A stretch of DNA of 64,000 nt, taken from contig NZ_CYZX01000002.1 of the NCBI RefSeq assembly GCF_001405015.1, positions 1-64,000 of the forward strand. The letters are read 5' to 3'. The translations under genes and the position numbers were made by a program. Below the pieces are notes generated by a model that saw nothing but the letters and a program-made list of their open reading frames with translations, had not been told where the DNA came from and made no database searches. Every line of letters begins with the position of its first letter. The first letter of the stretch is position 1. Below, one piece after another: positions 45,282 through 53,976 of the stretch. The DNA is from Clostridium disporicum (GTDB lineage: Bacteria > Bacillota > Clostridia > Clostridiales > Clostridiaceae).

Positions 45282-45314
45282 ATGACAAAAAAATAATTAA
45301 CTTAGAAGTATAAT
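45282..45314 (+). promoter_or_regulatory. Candidate Spo0A-activated promoter of spoIIGA-sigE
   Basis: ATGACA (45282-45287) and TATAAT (45309-45314) are 21 bases apart, close to the abnormally long spacing of the Bacillus spoIIG promoter, which needs Spo0A. TGACAAA at 45283-45289 is one mismatch from the 0A box TGNCGAA and overlaps the -35. Confidence 0.45.
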
Positions 45315-45337
45315 TTTATTAAATGAGGAGGGGTGGT

Positions 45338-46141
45338 ATGGAAATTTATGTAGATGTTATAGTTGTAGAAAATTTTATAATAAACTTATTTTTATTATTG
45401 ATTACTACCAAGTTATTAAAATATCAATATAGAAATATTAATATTTATCTAGCGGCAATAATAGGAGCCATATATACCCTAGTGTTGTTTATAGATATTA
45501 AAATGTTATCATCTTTAGTATTCAAAATATTAGTTGCTATGTTGATGATTGCAATGGTTATAAGACCAAGAAGAATTACAAATATAATTAAAGGAACTAT
45601 AGTGTTTTTCATTAATTCTTTTATGTTATGTGGTTTATGTTTTGGACTTGTAATGATGCAAAATACTTATGTATTAGGAGAAGGCTTTAGTATTAACAAC
45701 TATTCTATTAAGTGGATACTATTATCTATTATGGTATTTTATATAGTTTTAGTAAGGATTAATGACTACTTGAAAGATAGAGCTACAATTAATAATTTTA
45801 TATATGATATATATATTAATATTGGTGGAAATATATTAATTTTAAAAGCATTTTTAGATACTGGAAATGAACTTAGAGAAGTAGTAAGTAATTTACCGTG
45901 TATAATAATTGAGGATAGGTATTTAAAAGAAATTGATATTAAAGAAAATGATAAATATATAATAAATTATAATACGATAACAGAATGTGGACAACTTGAA
46001 GGAATTAAGGGCGATAAGATAATGATAAGGAACAGTTTAAATGATGAGTGGCAAAGAATTGATGCAATAATTTGCAAGAGTCCAATGGTTTTAAGTAAAG
46101 ACAATGATTATCAAGCGTTATTATCAAGAGGGGTTATATAG
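45338..46141 (+). CDS. spoIIGA: Sporulation sigma-E factor-processing peptidase SpoIIGA
   Basis: SpoIIGA is a membrane aspartic protease that cleaves pro-sigma-E in the mother cell after a forespore signal. The 267-residue protein has about five N-terminal membrane segments (residues about 5-150) and a C-terminal protease domain with the active-site LDTGNELRE. The frame opens at ATG 45323, but GAGGAGGGG lies before the ATG at 45338, where the typical MEIYVDVIVVENF begins. sigE follows after eight bases, the conserved arrangement. Confidence 0.94.
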   Translation: MEIYVDVIVVENFIINLFLLLITTKLLKYQYRNINIYLAAIIGAIYTLVLFIDIKMLSSLVFKILVAMLMIAMVIRPRRITNIIKGTIVFFINSFMLCGLCFGLVMMQNTYVLGEGFSINNYSIKWILLSIMVFYIVLVRINDYLKDRATINNFIYDIYINIGGNILILKAFLDTGNELREVVSNLPCIIIEDRYLKEIDIKENDKYIINYNTITECGQLEGIKGDKIMIRNSLNDEWQRIDAIICKSPMVLSKDNDYQALLSRGVI

Positions 46142-46149
46142 GAGGAAGT

Positions 46150-46857
46150 ATGAGAAAAATAATTTTACTATTAAATAAAATTTTATCTAAGTTTAATTTA
46201 TTTGCTAAAAAAGTATTTTATGTAGGTGGAAACGATGCATTACCACCACCATTAAAGAAAGATGAAGAGGAAGAATTAGTTGAAAAATTAATGACCGGTG
46301 GGAGTGAAATAAGAGATATATTAATTGAGAGAAACTTGCGACTTGTAGTCTACATAGCAAGAAAATTTGAAAATACAGGTGTAGGTGTAGAAGATTTGAT
46401 ATCAGTTGGAACTATAGGATTAATAAAAGCAGTTAATACTTTTAATCCTGATAAAAAAATAAAATTAGCAACATATGCTTCAAGATGTATTGAAAATGAA
46501 ATACTTATGTACTTGAGAAGAAACAGTAAAGTGAAAGCTGAAGTATCATTTTATGAACCTCTGAATATAGATTGGGATGGAAATGAATTATTGTTATCAG
46601 ATATTTTAGGAACTGAAAATGATACTGTTTACAACTTAATTGAAGATGAGGTTGATAAACAATTATTATTTTTAGCTTTAAAAAATTTAAATGAAAGAGA
46701 AAAAGAAATTGTAAAATTAAGATTTGGATTAGATGGTTATAGAGAGAAGACACAGAAGGAAGTAGCTGATATGCTTGGAATATCTCAGTCATATATTTCT
46801 AGACTAGAAAAGAAGATTATAAATAGATTAAAAAAAGAAATCAATAAAATGATATAG
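46150..46857 (+). CDS. sigE: RNA polymerase sigma factor SigE (pro-sigma-E)
   Basis: SigE directs early mother-cell gene expression. The 235-residue protein has a basic, amphipathic N-terminal pro-sequence (about 1-30) of the kind removed by SpoIIGA, then region 2 (ERNLRLVVYIARKFENTG, then VGTIGLIKAVNTF and YASRCIENEILMYLRR) and a region 4 helix-turn-helix (QKEVADMLGISQSYISRLEKK). The spacing of eight bases after spoIIGA indicates one operon. GGAGG precedes the ATG. Confidence 0.96.
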   Translation: MRKIILLLNKILSKFNLFAKKVFYVGGNDALPPPLKKDEEEELVEKLMTGGSEIRDILIERNLRLVVYIARKFENTGVGVEDLISVGTIGLIKAVNTFNPDKKIKLATYASRCIENEILMYLRRNSKVKAEVSFYEPLNIDWDGNELLLSDILGTENDTVYNLIEDEVDKQLLFLALKNLNEREKEIVKLRFGLDGYREKTQKEVADMLGISQSYISRLEKKIINRLKKEINKMI

Positions 46858-46866
46858 TTTGTCTTA

Positions 46867-46895
46867 GTATAAAAGATACCTCTATCGGAAATAAT
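46867..46895 (+). promoter_or_regulatory. Sigma-F promoter of sigG
   Basis: GTATA (46867-46871), a 15-base spacer and GGAAATAAT (46887-46895) fit the sigma-F consensus GYWTA / GGNRANAHT at every specified position. Sigma-F control of the sigma-G gene is known from Bacillus and clostridia. Confidence 0.7.
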
Positions 46896-46937
46896 TAAAA
46901 ATGCAGTATGTTATTTCTTAAAGAGGAGTTGAAGATT

Positions 46938-47711
46938 TTGATCATTAACAAGGTTGAAATTTGTGGAGTAAATACTTCGAAGTTACCAGTACTTAAAGAA
47001 AAAGAAAAGAGGGAACTCCTTCTAAAGATGAGAGAAGGCGATAAAACTGCTAGGGAAACATTTATTAAAGGAAATTTAAGGTTAGTATTAAGTGTTATAC
47101 AAAGATTTAATAATAGAGGCGAAAATGTAGATGATTTATTCCAAGTCGGATGCATAGGACTTATGAAGGCTATAGACAATTTTGACCTATCACAAAATGT
47201 TAAGTTTTCAACTTATGCAGTTCCGATGATAATAGGAGAAATTAGAAGGTATCTTAGAGATAATAATGCTATAAGAGTCAGTAGATCTTTAAGGGATATA
47301 GCATATAAAGCTTTATTAGTTAGAGATAGATTAGTTAAAGATAATAATAAAGAACCAACTATTTCTCAAATTGCAAAGGAACTTAATATCCCTAGAGAAG
47401 ATGTAGTTTTTGCACTTGATGCAATCCAAGATCCAGTATCATTGTTTGAACCGATTTATCATGACGGTGGTGATGCTATATACGTTATGGATCAAATTAG
47501 TGATTCAAAGAATAGTGATGACAGTTGGTTAGAAAATATATCTATTAAAGAGGCTATGAAAAAGTTAAATGATAGAGAAAAATTAATTTTAACATTAAGG
47601 TTTTTTAATGGAAGAACTCAAATGGAAGTTGCAGATGAAATAGGCATTTCTCAAGCTCAGGTTTCACGATTAGAAAAAACTGCATTAAAACATATGAGAA
47701 AATATATTTAG
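46938..47711 (+). CDS. sigG: RNA polymerase sigma factor SigG
   Basis: SigG directs late forespore gene expression. The 257-residue protein begins with the highly conserved MIINKVEICGVNTSKLPVL, has region 2 (GNLRLVLSVIQRFNNRGENVDDLFQVG, YAVPMIIGEIRRYLRD), region 3 and a region 4 helix-turn-helix (QMEVADEIGISQAQVSRLEK). The frame opens at ATG 46908; TTG 46938 is preferred because AAGAGGAG ends ten bases upstream and it yields the conserved N-terminus. It follows sigE by about 80 bases but has its own sigma-F-type promoter. Confidence 0.95.
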   Translation: MIINKVEICGVNTSKLPVLKEKEKRELLLKMREGDKTARETFIKGNLRLVLSVIQRFNNRGENVDDLFQVGCIGLMKAIDNFDLSQNVKFSTYAVPMIIGEIRRYLRDNNAIRVSRSLRDIAYKALLVRDRLVKDNNKEPTISQIAKELNIPREDVVFALDAIQDPVSLFEPIYHDGGDAIYVMDQISDSKNSDDSWLENISIKEAMKKLNDREKLILTLRFFNGRTQMEVADEIGISQAQVSRLEKTALKHMRKYI

Positions 47712-47735
47712 GACTCTTTTGAGTCCTATTTTTTC
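47709..47735 (+). terminator. Intrinsic terminator of sigG
   Basis: TAGGACTC (47709-47716) pairs with GAGTCCTA (47721-47728) around TTTT, followed by a T-run. Confidence 0.88.
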
Positions 47736-47801
47736 GCTATTTTTATAATAAATTTATATTAGTAATCATATAAATAATTAAGTAGAATAGGAGGGGTAAT
47801 T

Positions 47802-48080
47802 ATGGATGAAGATTTAGTTTTATTTTCAACAAATGCTATAAGAAGTATGGAGGTTATCGATATATCTACAGGTTCTAAGCTAGGATATGTTAAAGATTTT
47901 AGGGTGGATGTAAATGAGCAAAGAGTTATATCACTAACATTACCATCGCCTACTAAAAGTTGGTTTGGAAAAGAAGAAGATATAGAAGTGCCATGGGAAA
48001 AAGTGATTAAATTAGGTGTTGATGTTTTATTGATTGATGGAAGTGATATTCAAAGGGAGTTAGAGCAAAATAGAATCTAG
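47802..48080 (+). CDS. YlmC/YmxH-family PRC-barrel protein
   Basis: This 92-residue protein has the PRC-barrel pattern MEVIDISTGSKLGYVKDFRVDVNEQRVISL, ending in PWEKVIKLGVDVLLID. The family is annotated as sporulation-associated in Firmicutes and often lies downstream of sigG, as here; its biochemical role is not known. It is soluble, with no cysteine cluster. GGAGGGG precedes the ATG. Confidence 0.88.
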   Translation: MDEDLVLFSTNAIRSMEVIDISTGSKLGYVKDFRVDVNEQRVISLTLPSPTKSWFGKEEDIEVPWEKVIKLGVDVLLIDGSDIQRELEQNRI

Positions 48081-48140
48081 CAAATTTTATTAAAAGATAA
48101 TATAATATAGTAAAGTACATATGAGAAAGGTTTGATAAAT

Positions 48141-48593
48141 ATGAAGTGCCCTTTTTGTGGATTTGACGAAAGCAAGGTAGTTGATTCTAGATCTACAGAT
48201 GATAATACAACTATTAGAAGAAGAAGAGAGTGTGCAAACTGTAGCAAAAGGTATACAACTTATGAAAAAATTGAGGATATTCCAATTTTAGTTATAAAAA
48301 GAGATTCAACAAGAGAAAACTTTAATAAAGAAAAAATCGTCAATGGGCTAATTATTGCATGTCAAAAAAGACCTATTTCTAGAAGGCAAATTGAGGATAT
48401 AGCTGAAGATATAGAAAAGTCTATATCTAATAAAATGCTGACAGAAGTAGAGACAAAGTTGATTGGTGAAATGATAATGGAAAGATTGAAAAAAATAGAT
48501 GAAGTATCATATGTAAGATTTGCTTCTGTATATAGACAGTTTAAAGATATAAATACATTTTTAGAAGAAATAAAAAATTTAATGACTAAATAA
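48141..48593 (+). CDS. nrdR: Transcriptional repressor NrdR
   Basis: NrdR represses ribonucleotide reductase genes when dATP is high. The 150-residue protein has an N-terminal zinc ribbon (MKCPFCG, then RRECANCSKRYTTYE) and an ATP-cone domain (VIKRDSTRENFNKEKIVNGL to about residue 140). Length and motifs are normal. The frame opens at TTG 48132; the ATG at 48141 starts at the conserved MKCPFCG. No nrd genes are in the window, so its targets lie elsewhere. Confidence 0.96.
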   Translation: MKCPFCGFDESKVVDSRSTDDNTTIRRRRECANCSKRYTTYEKIEDIPILVIKRDSTRENFNKEKIVNGLIIACQKRPISRRQIEDIAEDIEKSISNKMLTEVETKLIGEMIMERLKKIDEVSYVRFASVYRQFKDINTFLEEIKNLMTK

Positions 48594-48595
48594 TA

Positions 48596-48633
48596 AAAAA
48601 TAGACTTTCTCAATTTAGAAAGTCTATTTTTAT
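48596..48633 (+). terminator. Intrinsic terminator of nrdR
   Basis: 48596-48610 pairs with 48617-48631 (core TAGACTTTCT / AGAAAGTCTA), A- and T-rich flanks, usable in both directions. Confidence 0.88.
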
Positions 48634-48788
48634 ATTGTTTATGGCAAAGATAATAATTATATATAAATTAAAATTTATATTATCATTTTTACTTAAAGTT
48701 AAAATTAAGTAAAAAATATATAATTGAATAGAAAACAAATATAAAAAATGTTAAAATATGCACAAGTATATTAAAAGTGAGGATTTTT

Positions 48789-49526
48789 ATGAAAAAAATA
48801 AATATAAATAATTTAAAAGTTTTTAAGGATTTTTTAGTTATTGAAGGGGAGAAGGTTGATGTTGTATTTTCAACAGCTAAGGATTCTAGAAGTTTTAATA
48901 GAAATACTGAAGAAGGGCAAAAAAATATAAATTCATTAAAGGAAGATTTTAATGTTAATGAAGTTGTGTATCTTCATCAAATACATAGTGATAATGTATT
49001 TGTATTTGAAGGTGATGCAGAAGAATTTAGAGAGTATGAAGGGGATTCTATAATAACAAAAGAAGAAAAAGTTATTATTGGAGCCTTTACAGCAGATTGT
49101 GTTCCGGTAATTTTAGTAGATGAAAGAGAAGGTGTCATAGCTGCGATTCATAGTGGTTGGAAGGGAACTTTTAACTCGATAACAAAAAAGACTATTGAAA
49201 AAATGATTCAAGAATATGATGTTAAAATAGAGAATATTAAAGTTTATATTGGACCTCATATAAGACAGTGCTGTTATGAGGTATCTGAAGAGTTAAAAGA
49301 AAGCTTTTTAAATAAGACTAAAATAAATGAAAATGAGCTATTTAAAGGTAGAAATCTTAGTATGGAGCGTTGTATCTTAGAAGATTTAAGAAATATAAAT
49401 ATTAAAGAAGATAATATTTATACAATTAATCTGTGTACTTATTGTGAAAAAGACATAAAATTATTTTCTTATAGAAAAAGTGTTGGAACGTATGGAAGGT
49501 TATTTACTTTTGCTTACAAGAAATAA
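48789..49526 (+). CDS. pgeF: Peptidoglycan editing factor PgeF (YfiH/laccase-domain family)
   Basis: This 245-residue protein belongs to the DUF152 family, first called multicopper polyphenol oxidases. E. coli YfiH was shown to correct misincorporated amino acids in peptidoglycan precursors, and other members act on purine nucleosides. The metal-site motifs are clear: VYLHQIHSDNV, FTADCVPVILVD, AIHSGWKGT and GPHIRQCCYEV. The frame opens at GTG 48777; the ATG at 48789, after GTGAGG, is chosen. It precedes phoP by 23 bases and may share its transcript. Confidence 0.88.
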   Translation: MKKININNLKVFKDFLVIEGEKVDVVFSTAKDSRSFNRNTEEGQKNINSLKEDFNVNEVVYLHQIHSDNVFVFEGDAEEFREYEGDSIITKEEKVIIGAFTADCVPVILVDEREGVIAAIHSGWKGTFNSITKKTIEKMIQEYDVKIENIKVYIGPHIRQCCYEVSEELKESFLNKTKINENELFKGRNLSMERCILEDLRNINIKEDNIYTINLCTYCEKDIKLFSYRKSVGTYGRLFTFAYKK

Positions 49527-49549
49527 TAAAAGTTCAGGGGGAATACTTA

Positions 49550-50248
49550 ATGGCTAATGAAAAAATATTAGTAGTAGATGATGAAGAACATATTGTAGAA
49601 CTTATAAAATATAACTTGTTATCTTCAGGATATGATGTAATAACATGTAATAATGGAATAGATGCAGTTAATTTAGCTATAAATGAAAGACCTAATTTAA
49701 TACTTTTAGATTTGATGATTCCAGGAAAAGATGGGTATGATGTATGTAAAGAGATAAGAACAAAGAGTGAAGTGAAAAATATATCAATTATTATGCTTAC
49801 TGCTAAAAGTGAAGAGTTTGATAAAATTTTAGGACTAGAGTTAGGGGCGGATGATTATATAACAAAGCCGTTTTCAGTAAGAGAACTTTTGGCAAGAGTA
49901 AAGGCTGTATTAAGAAGAGTAGGTGCTAAAGAAGAACAAAGCGATATTATGGTGTTCGGGGATTTATCTGCAAATTTTGAAAAAAGGGAAATAAGAATAA
50001 AGGGTAAAAAAGTAGATTTAACATTGAAAGAGTTTGAATTATTAGAAATGTTAATTAAAAATAGAGGTAAAATTTTAAGAAGAGAAATGCTTTTAGATAA
50101 GATTTGGGGTTATGAATATATAGGGGAAACTAGAACAGTAGATGTTCATATTAGATATTTAAGAAAGAAAATAGAAGATGATGATAAAAACCCTAAATTT
50201 ATTGAGACTATAAGAGGAGTAGGGTATAGATTTAACCCAGATCTATAA
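49550..50248 (+). CDS. phoP: Phosphate response regulator PhoP (OmpR/PhoB family)
   Basis: This 232-residue regulator has a receiver domain with Asp10, Asp11 and the phosphorylation site Asp54 (LILLDLMIPGKDG), Thr in MLTAKS and Lys in ITKPFS, then a winged-helix DNA-binding domain with VDLTLKEFELLEMLIKNRGK and VDVHIRYLRKKIE. Its assignment to phosphate rests on context: the kinase gene follows after three bases, and pst-phoU comes next with PHO-box-like repeats between. Confidence 0.92.
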   Translation: MANEKILVVDDEEHIVELIKYNLLSSGYDVITCNNGIDAVNLAINERPNLILLDLMIPGKDGYDVCKEIRTKSEVKNISIIMLTAKSEEFDKILGLELGADDYITKPFSVRELLARVKAVLRRVGAKEEQSDIMVFGDLSANFEKREIRIKGKKVDLTLKEFELLEMLIKNRGKILRREMLLDKIWGYEYIGETRTVDVHIRYLRKKIEDDDKNPKFIETIRGVGYRFNPDL

Positions 50249-50251
50249 TAT

Positions 50252-51937
50252 ATGAAAAAGAGAATTATAATCTCATCTCTTGCAACTGTAATATTTTCTC
50301 TAGTATTAGTATGTTTAGCATTTAAAGAATTAATAAATATACAAGAGATAGATAGAACTAAGGGTATTTTATCTGTATATAATGAGTTATTTATTAAAGA
50401 AATTAAAGAGAATGATGTTGATTTCAGTAAATTTAGAATAGATAATAATCAAGTTAGATTTACTATAATAGATAGACAAGGTAATGTTTTGTATGACTCA
50501 GAAAGTAAGGGATCACTTTCTGATAATCATATTGATAGAGAAGAGATTCATCAGGCTTTTATTAATAATGAGGGTTCAAGCGTAAGGTATAGTAGTACCT
50601 CTACAGTTAATCTAGTATATTACGCGACCAAAATAGATGAAAATACTGTAGTTAGAAGTTCTGTGCCAACAAGTGCAATAATGGTATTTTTATCAGGAAC
50701 TTATAAATATTATATATTTATTATAATTATAGTAGCTATTTTAGCTTTATGGTTATCTGTTAAATTAACAAAGATTATAATATACCCAATAAAGGAATTA
50801 GAAGAGGCTACTGCTAAGATTTTGAATGGAGACTTATACAATAGAGCTAAGGTATATAATGATGATGAAATTGGATCTTTAGCAAGAAGTTTTAACAAAA
50901 TGGCAGATGAATTACAGATTAAGATTAATGATTCTTACGATAAACAAAACAAATTAGAAGCAATATTAGAAAGTATGGATAGTGGAGTTATCGCAATTGA
51001 TAACTATGGAAAGATAATGCTTATAAATAACTATGCAAAAAATTTATTTGGATTAAAAGGAGAAATAATAGGAGAGAAAATTGAAGAGTGTATTATAGAT
51101 TATGATTTTTTGCAATTTGTTAAAGACATTCCAGAAATTGATTCTAAAGAAATAAAATTATTTCATCCAGTTGAAAGAGAGTTAAAGGTGAAAAAAGCTC
51201 CTATAATTAATGGTAATGTAAATACTATAGGTATAGTTATAACTTTGGCTGATATAACAGATATAAAAAGATTAGAGAACATGAGAAGTCAATTTGTAGC
51301 AAATGTTTCTCATGAACTAAAAACTCCATTAACATCTATAAAAGGTTTTTCAGAAACTTTAAAGTATGTTGATGATAATAAAACTAGAAAGAAATTTTTA
51401 GATATTATAAATAAAGAAGCTGATAGATTAAGTAGACTAATTAATGATATATTAATTTTATCTAATATTGAAAATATGAAAGTAACTAGAATGGAAAAAT
51501 TTAAGCCGATGGATGTAGTACAAGAGGTTATAGATGTAATAAGTACTGAAGCTAGCTCTAAAGGCATAGAAGTTAAGTTAGTTGATGAATATAATGGGGA
51601 CTTAAGTGGGAATAGAGATAAATTCTATCAGTTAAGTATGAATCTTATTGATAATGCAGTGAAATATTCAAAAGAGAATGGGAAGGTAAAAGTTAAGCTT
51701 TTAGAAAAGAATAATTATCTTATAATGGAAGTAGAAGATAATGGGGTTGGTATACCAAAGGAAGATTTACCGAGAATATTCGAAAGATTTTACAGAGTTG
51801 ATAAATCAAGATCCAGTAAAGGTACTGGATTAGGGCTCGCTATTGTAAAACATATTGTAAAACTATTTAATGGCGAAGTAGATGTTTATTCAGAATTAGG
51901 AGAAGGTACAAAGTTTATAGTTAAAATTAGAAAGTAA
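50252..51937 (+). CDS. phoR: Phosphate sensor histidine kinase PhoR
   Basis: This 561-residue membrane kinase has TM1 (residues about 7-25), an extracytoplasmic domain of about 120 residues, TM2 (about 152-172), a HAMP linker, a PAS domain (about 235-335), the phospho-acceptor His354 in NVSHELKTPLTSIKG, and an ATPase domain with N box NLIDNAVKYS, G1 VEDNGVGIP, F box FERFYR and G2 GTGLGLAIV. The architecture is that of PhoR/WalK; the pst neighbours indicate PhoR. It is followed by a terminator. Confidence 0.92.
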   Translation: MKKRIIISSLATVIFSLVLVCLAFKELINIQEIDRTKGILSVYNELFIKEIKENDVDFSKFRIDNNQVRFTIIDRQGNVLYDSESKGSLSDNHIDREEIHQAFINNEGSSVRYSSTSTVNLVYYATKIDENTVVRSSVPTSAIMVFLSGTYKYYIFIIIIVAILALWLSVKLTKIIIYPIKELEEATAKILNGDLYNRAKVYNDDEIGSLARSFNKMADELQIKINDSYDKQNKLEAILESMDSGVIAIDNYGKIMLINNYAKNLFGLKGEIIGEKIEECIIDYDFLQFVKDIPEIDSKEIKLFHPVERELKVKKAPIINGNVNTIGIVITLADITDIKRLENMRSQFVANVSHELKTPLTSIKGFSETLKYVDDNKTRKKFLDIINKEADRLSRLINDILILSNIENMKVTRMEKFKPMDVVQEVIDVISTEASSKGIEVKLVDEYNGDLSGNRDKFYQLSMNLIDNAVKYSKENGKVKVKLLEKNNYLIMEVEDNGVGIPKEDLPRIFERFYRVDKSRSSKGTGLGLAIVKHIVKLFNGEVDVYSELGEGTKFIVKIRK

Positions 51938-51987
51938 TTAAAAGAGTTTATGGCTTTACACGCCAATAAACTCTTTTAATTTTTTTA
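51938..51987 (+). terminator. Intrinsic terminator of phoPR
   Basis: 51938-51954 pairs with 51962-51979 with one bulge, followed by eight T. Confidence 0.88.
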
Positions 51988-51992
51988 TATTA

Positions 51993-52058
51993 TTACAATT
52001 AACAGCAACTTAACATTCTTATAATACTCTTTAACAATAGCATAATATTCCTTTAACG
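51993..52058 (+). promoter_or_regulatory. PHO-box tract upstream of pstS
   Basis: TTAACA-type repeats occur at 51999, 52010, 52031 and 52053 (the last TTAACG), with a partial TTACA at 51993. The steps of 11, 21 and 22 bases keep them on one face of the helix, as in PhoP-binding tracts of Bacillus (TTAACA repeats with about 5-base gaps). The pstS start follows 80 bases later. Confidence 0.65.
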
Positions 52059-52139
52059 TTAAGATATTATTATTGTTATTGTAAGGTAATAAATTGATAA
52101 ATCGAACAAATTAAATGAAGTGGATTTGGAGGAAAATTT

Positions 52140-52988
52140 ATGAAGAGTAAAAAGTTAAAATTGATGGTAGGTGCTTTAGTAGTAATGATGATGGGAGCAA
52201 CTTTAACAGGTTGTGGAGGAAATAATGGACAAAGCGGAGATGCTGGAACTGAAACTCAAACAACTATTTCAATTTCGGGATCTACTTCTGTTGGGCCATT
52301 AATGTTAAAAGTTCAAGAAAGATATGAAGCTGCAAATGAAGGCATAACATTAGAAGTTCAAGAAAATGGTTCAGGTGCAGGGATTAAAGATGTTATAAAT
52401 GGTGTTTCAGAAATTGGAATGTCTTCAAGGGAATTAAAGAGTGAAGAAGCTTCACAAGTGGATGGAACAGTAATTGCTCATGATGGTATTGCATTGCTAG
52501 TAAATCCATCAAATAAAGTAGAAAACATAACTTTAGAACAAATTAAAGGAATTTATACAGGAACAATAACTAACTGGAAAGAGTTAGGCGGATCTGATTC
52601 TCCAATAGTTGTTATAAGTAGAGAAGAAGGCTCAGGAACAAGAGATGCCTTCCAAGAAATAGTTGGTTATAAATCAGAGGAATTAATAAAAGATGCTTCA
52701 ATTGCAGATGGAAGTGGAGCTGTTAAAACTACAGTTGCAGGGAATGAAAATGCAATAGGATTTGCTTCTTTTGAATATATAGATGATAGTGTAAATGCTT
52801 TAAAAGTAAATGATGTTGAAGCAACACCAGATAACGTAAAGGCAGGAGAATATAAGTTATCAAGACCTTTCTTATTAGTAACTAAGAAAGATACTTTAAC
52901 TGAAGCTGGAGCAGCTTTAATTGAATATGTTTTAAGTTCAGAAGGTCAACAAATTGTTAAAGATAACAAATTAATAACTTTAGAATAA
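52140..52988 (+). CDS. pstS: Phosphate-binding lipoprotein PstS
   Basis: PstS captures phosphate outside the membrane for the Pst ABC importer. The 282-residue protein has a signal peptide with lipobox LTGCGG (Cys at residue 25) and the phosphate-binding motifs ISGSTSVGPL, GSGAGIKDVI and SREEGSGTRDAF. Length is normal for Firmicute PstS. GGAGG precedes the ATG. A hairpin separates it from pstC, which would allow more binding protein than permease. Confidence 0.96.
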   Translation: MKSKKLKLMVGALVVMMMGATLTGCGGNNGQSGDAGTETQTTISISGSTSVGPLMLKVQERYEAANEGITLEVQENGSGAGIKDVINGVSEIGMSSRELKSEEASQVDGTVIAHDGIALLVNPSNKVENITLEQIKGIYTGTITNWKELGGSDSPIVVISREEGSGTRDAFQEIVGYKSEELIKDASIADGSGAVKTTVAGNENAIGFASFEYIDDSVNALKVNDVEATPDNVKAGEYKLSRPFLLVTKKDTLTEAGAALIEYVLSSEGQQIVKDNKLITLE

Positions 52989-53002
52989 TAATTAATATTT
53001 GA

Positions 53003-53035
53003 GTAAGAATGCCTCAATGCTTGAGGCGTTTTTAC
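53003..53035 (+). terminator. Attenuator hairpin between pstS and pstC
   Basis: GCCTCAA (53011-53017) pairs with TTGAGGC (53021-53027), extended outward by about eight A-T/G-U pairs that include the T-run. The permease genes continue downstream. Confidence 0.72.
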
Positions 53036-53077
53036 TACATAAAATCAAGGATATTTATTACCATTAGGAGGACTAAA

Positions 53078-53974
53078 ATGGTAGAGGGAAATATAAAGAG
53101 TAATACGAGTAAATATATTGTTGATAAGATTACTAGAGTGATATTCTTAATATGTGCACTTGTTGCAGTGGTAAGTTTAATTTTAATTATAGGATTCGTA
53201 TTTATGAAGGGATTAAAGCCTTTTGTTACAGGAGATAAATCTTTTATAGAATTTATATTTGGTACTGATTGGTACCCTACATCAGAAGTGCCTAAATACG
53301 GTATATTACCGATGATAATTGCTTCAATATATGGTACTGTAGGAGCTTTAATTATAGGGGTTCCAATTGGATTACTAACAGCTATATTTATAGCTGAAGT
53401 TGCACCAAAAGGAGTATCAAAATTTATGATTCCAGCAGTTGAACTTTTAGCTGGAATACCATCTGTGTTATATGGATTATTTGGTTTGGCAATAATTGTT
53501 CCATGGATACAAAGAACTTTTAATTTAGCGCAAGGACAAAGTTTATTTGCAGTAATTATTGTACTAGCTGTAATGATGTTACCAACAATAATTTCAGTTT
53601 CAACCACTGCGATAAAAGCAGTTCCTAAAAGTTATAAAGAGGGTTCGTTAGCATTAGGAGCTTCACATATAGAGACCACTTTTAAAGTGGTTGTGCCTGC
53701 AGCAAAGTCAGGTATATTAGCAGCAATAGTTCTTGGAAGTGGAAGAGCTATTGGAGAGACGATGGCTATAATTTTAGTGGCAGGTAATTCAGTACAAATA
53801 CCAACAGCTATTTTTGATAAGGTAAGACCACTTACTAGTAATATAGCGTTGGAAATGGGATATGCATCACAAGCACATCAAGAATTATTATTTGCAACTG
53901 GGGTCGTGTTGTTTGCATTTATTTTAATATTAAATTTAGTTATTTCAAAACTTTCTAGTAAGGAAGGTAAATAA
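53078..53974 (+). CDS. pstC: Phosphate ABC transporter permease PstC
   Basis: PstC forms, with PstA, the membrane channel of the phosphate importer. The 298-residue protein has six membrane segments and the permease EAA loop near EGSLALGASHIETTFKVVVPAAKSGI. The family segment AGIPSVLYGLFGL is present. The frame opens at 53009 inside the pstS-pstC hairpin, but AGGAGG lies just before the ATG at 53078. A 190-codon minus-strand frame over this gene is a shadow. pstA follows after two bases. Confidence 0.95.
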   Translation: MVEGNIKSNTSKYIVDKITRVIFLICALVAVVSLILIIGFVFMKGLKPFVTGDKSFIEFIFGTDWYPTSEVPKYGILPMIIASIYGTVGALIIGVPIGLLTAIFIAEVAPKGVSKFMIPAVELLAGIPSVLYGLFGLAIIVPWIQRTFNLAQGQSLFAVIIVLAVMMLPTIISVSTTAIKAVPKSYKEGSLALGASHIETTFKVVVPAAKSGILAAIVLGSGRAIGETMAIILVAGNSVQIPTAIFDKVRPLTSNIALEMGYASQAHQELLFATGVVLFAFILILNLVISKLSSKEGK

Positions 53975-53976
53975 AA

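Noticed and set aside
53035..53607. Minus-strand open frame of 190 codons over pstC
   Set aside because: Ile/Asn/Thr-rich shadow of a membrane protein gene; no start signal and no recognisable domain.
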